From the NCBI GenBank assembly GCA_003648875.1, contig QMQC01000013.1:1-13988 (forward strand): a stretch of 13,988 bases of DNA. The letters are read 5' to 3'. Within the stretch, counting starts at the first letter, position 1. Each line of letters starts with the position of its first letter. The DNA comes from Actinomycetota bacterium (lineage in GTDB: Bacteria > Actinomycetota > Acidimicrobiia > Spongiisociales > UBA5794). Positions 13,856-13,988 of the stretch are shown one piece after another. The notes beneath the pieces were generated by a model, which was not told where the DNA came from, did not search any database, and saw nothing but the letters and a program-made list of their open reading frames with translations. A program made the translations under genes and the position numbers.

Positions 13856-13988
13856 CTACCGGGTCGACCATTGGTCCCTGGTGATCCCGTAGTTGAGCTG
13901 GTCGTATCGGATATCATGCTTCAAATAGTGGGATGGTGCAACGCCTTCGAGCGTCATGCCGACCTTCTCCGCAACCCGAGCGGAACCC
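13856..13988 (-). CDS. GNAT acetyltransferase, C-terminal fragment (5' truncated)
   Basis: Only the last 43 residues lie in the window, on the minus strand, read up to a TAG at 13856-13858. SARVAEKVGMTLEGV is the typical end of a RimJ/RimL-like GNAT domain (helix with Ser-x-x-Val-x-x-K-x-G-M, then the Glu-Gly turn). It is followed by RYDQLNYGITRDQW, where family members read R-x-D-x-x-x-Y-x-I-x-x-x-x-W. Such enzymes acetylate N-terminal amino groups or small molecules with acetyl-CoA. The substrate cannot be inferred from this part. It is directly upstream of the SURF1 gene. Confidence 0.8.
   Translation of the reverse strand, partial: GSARVAEKVGMTLEGVAPSHYLKHDIRYDQLNYGITRDQWSTR

Overview
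The window looks like chromosomal DNA of an actinobacterium, possibly of the Acidimicrobiia. The evidence is indirect: fairly high GC, many GTG starts, secreted proteins with long Thr-rich linkers, and two genes whose only promoter-like element is a TANNNT box exactly 6 nt before the start codon, the pattern of leaderless actinobacterial transcripts. No rRNA, tRNA, CRISPR array, transposase or phage gene was seen. Coding density is high and no gap exceeds about 205 bp.

Layout. (1) Position 1-243, plus: the last part of a PPK2-type polyphosphate kinase. (2) 315-5938, minus: in transcription order an OFA-family MFS transporter, an ABC-F ATPase, a secreted CAP-domain protein with a repetitive Thr-rich linker, a YCII-like small protein, and a DUF2652 cyclase-fold/SRPBCC protein. 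(3) 6095-7309, minus: a DUF3179 lipoprotein with an ordinary Cys-Pro-Leu-Cys motif. It is divergent from a small four-helix membrane protein at 7416-7772. (4) 7755-8432, minus: a Crp/Fnr regulator, divergent from a patatin-like phospholipase at 8531-9403. (5) 9400-10416, plus: a second DUF3179 protein that starts inside the patatin stop codon. (6) 10492-11184, plus: an iodotyrosine-deiodinase-like nitroreductase. (7) 11194-11916, minus: an AlaX-type alanyl-tRNA editing protein, divergent from a DauA-like FAD amine dehydrogenase at 11974-13074. (8) 13037-13988, minus: a SURF1 protein preceded by the C-terminus of a GNAT acetyltransferase.

The main finding is the second DUF3179 gene. It is interrupted by an in-frame TGA at 9769-9771, exactly where the family, including the paralogue 2 kb away, has the first Cys of its CPLC motif. 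The conserved family sequence continues in the same frame after the TGA. Twenty-one nucleotides after the TGA lies the G-first 3-nt loop of a perfect 8-bp hairpin, which is the geometry of a bacterial SECIS element. The simplest reading is a selenoprotein with a Sec-Pro-Leu-Cys redox motif, translated through the TGA as one protein of 338 residues. A gene caller would split it into two ORFs. The window thus holds a Cys/Sec pair of the same family. No selA, selB, selC or selD is present here, so the rest of the genome must supply them for this reading to hold.

Other genes serve envelope or respiratory functions (SURF1, CAP protein, patatin), amino-acid or amine oxidation, and translation quality control or rescue (AlaX, ABC-F). 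They do not form one obvious pathway.
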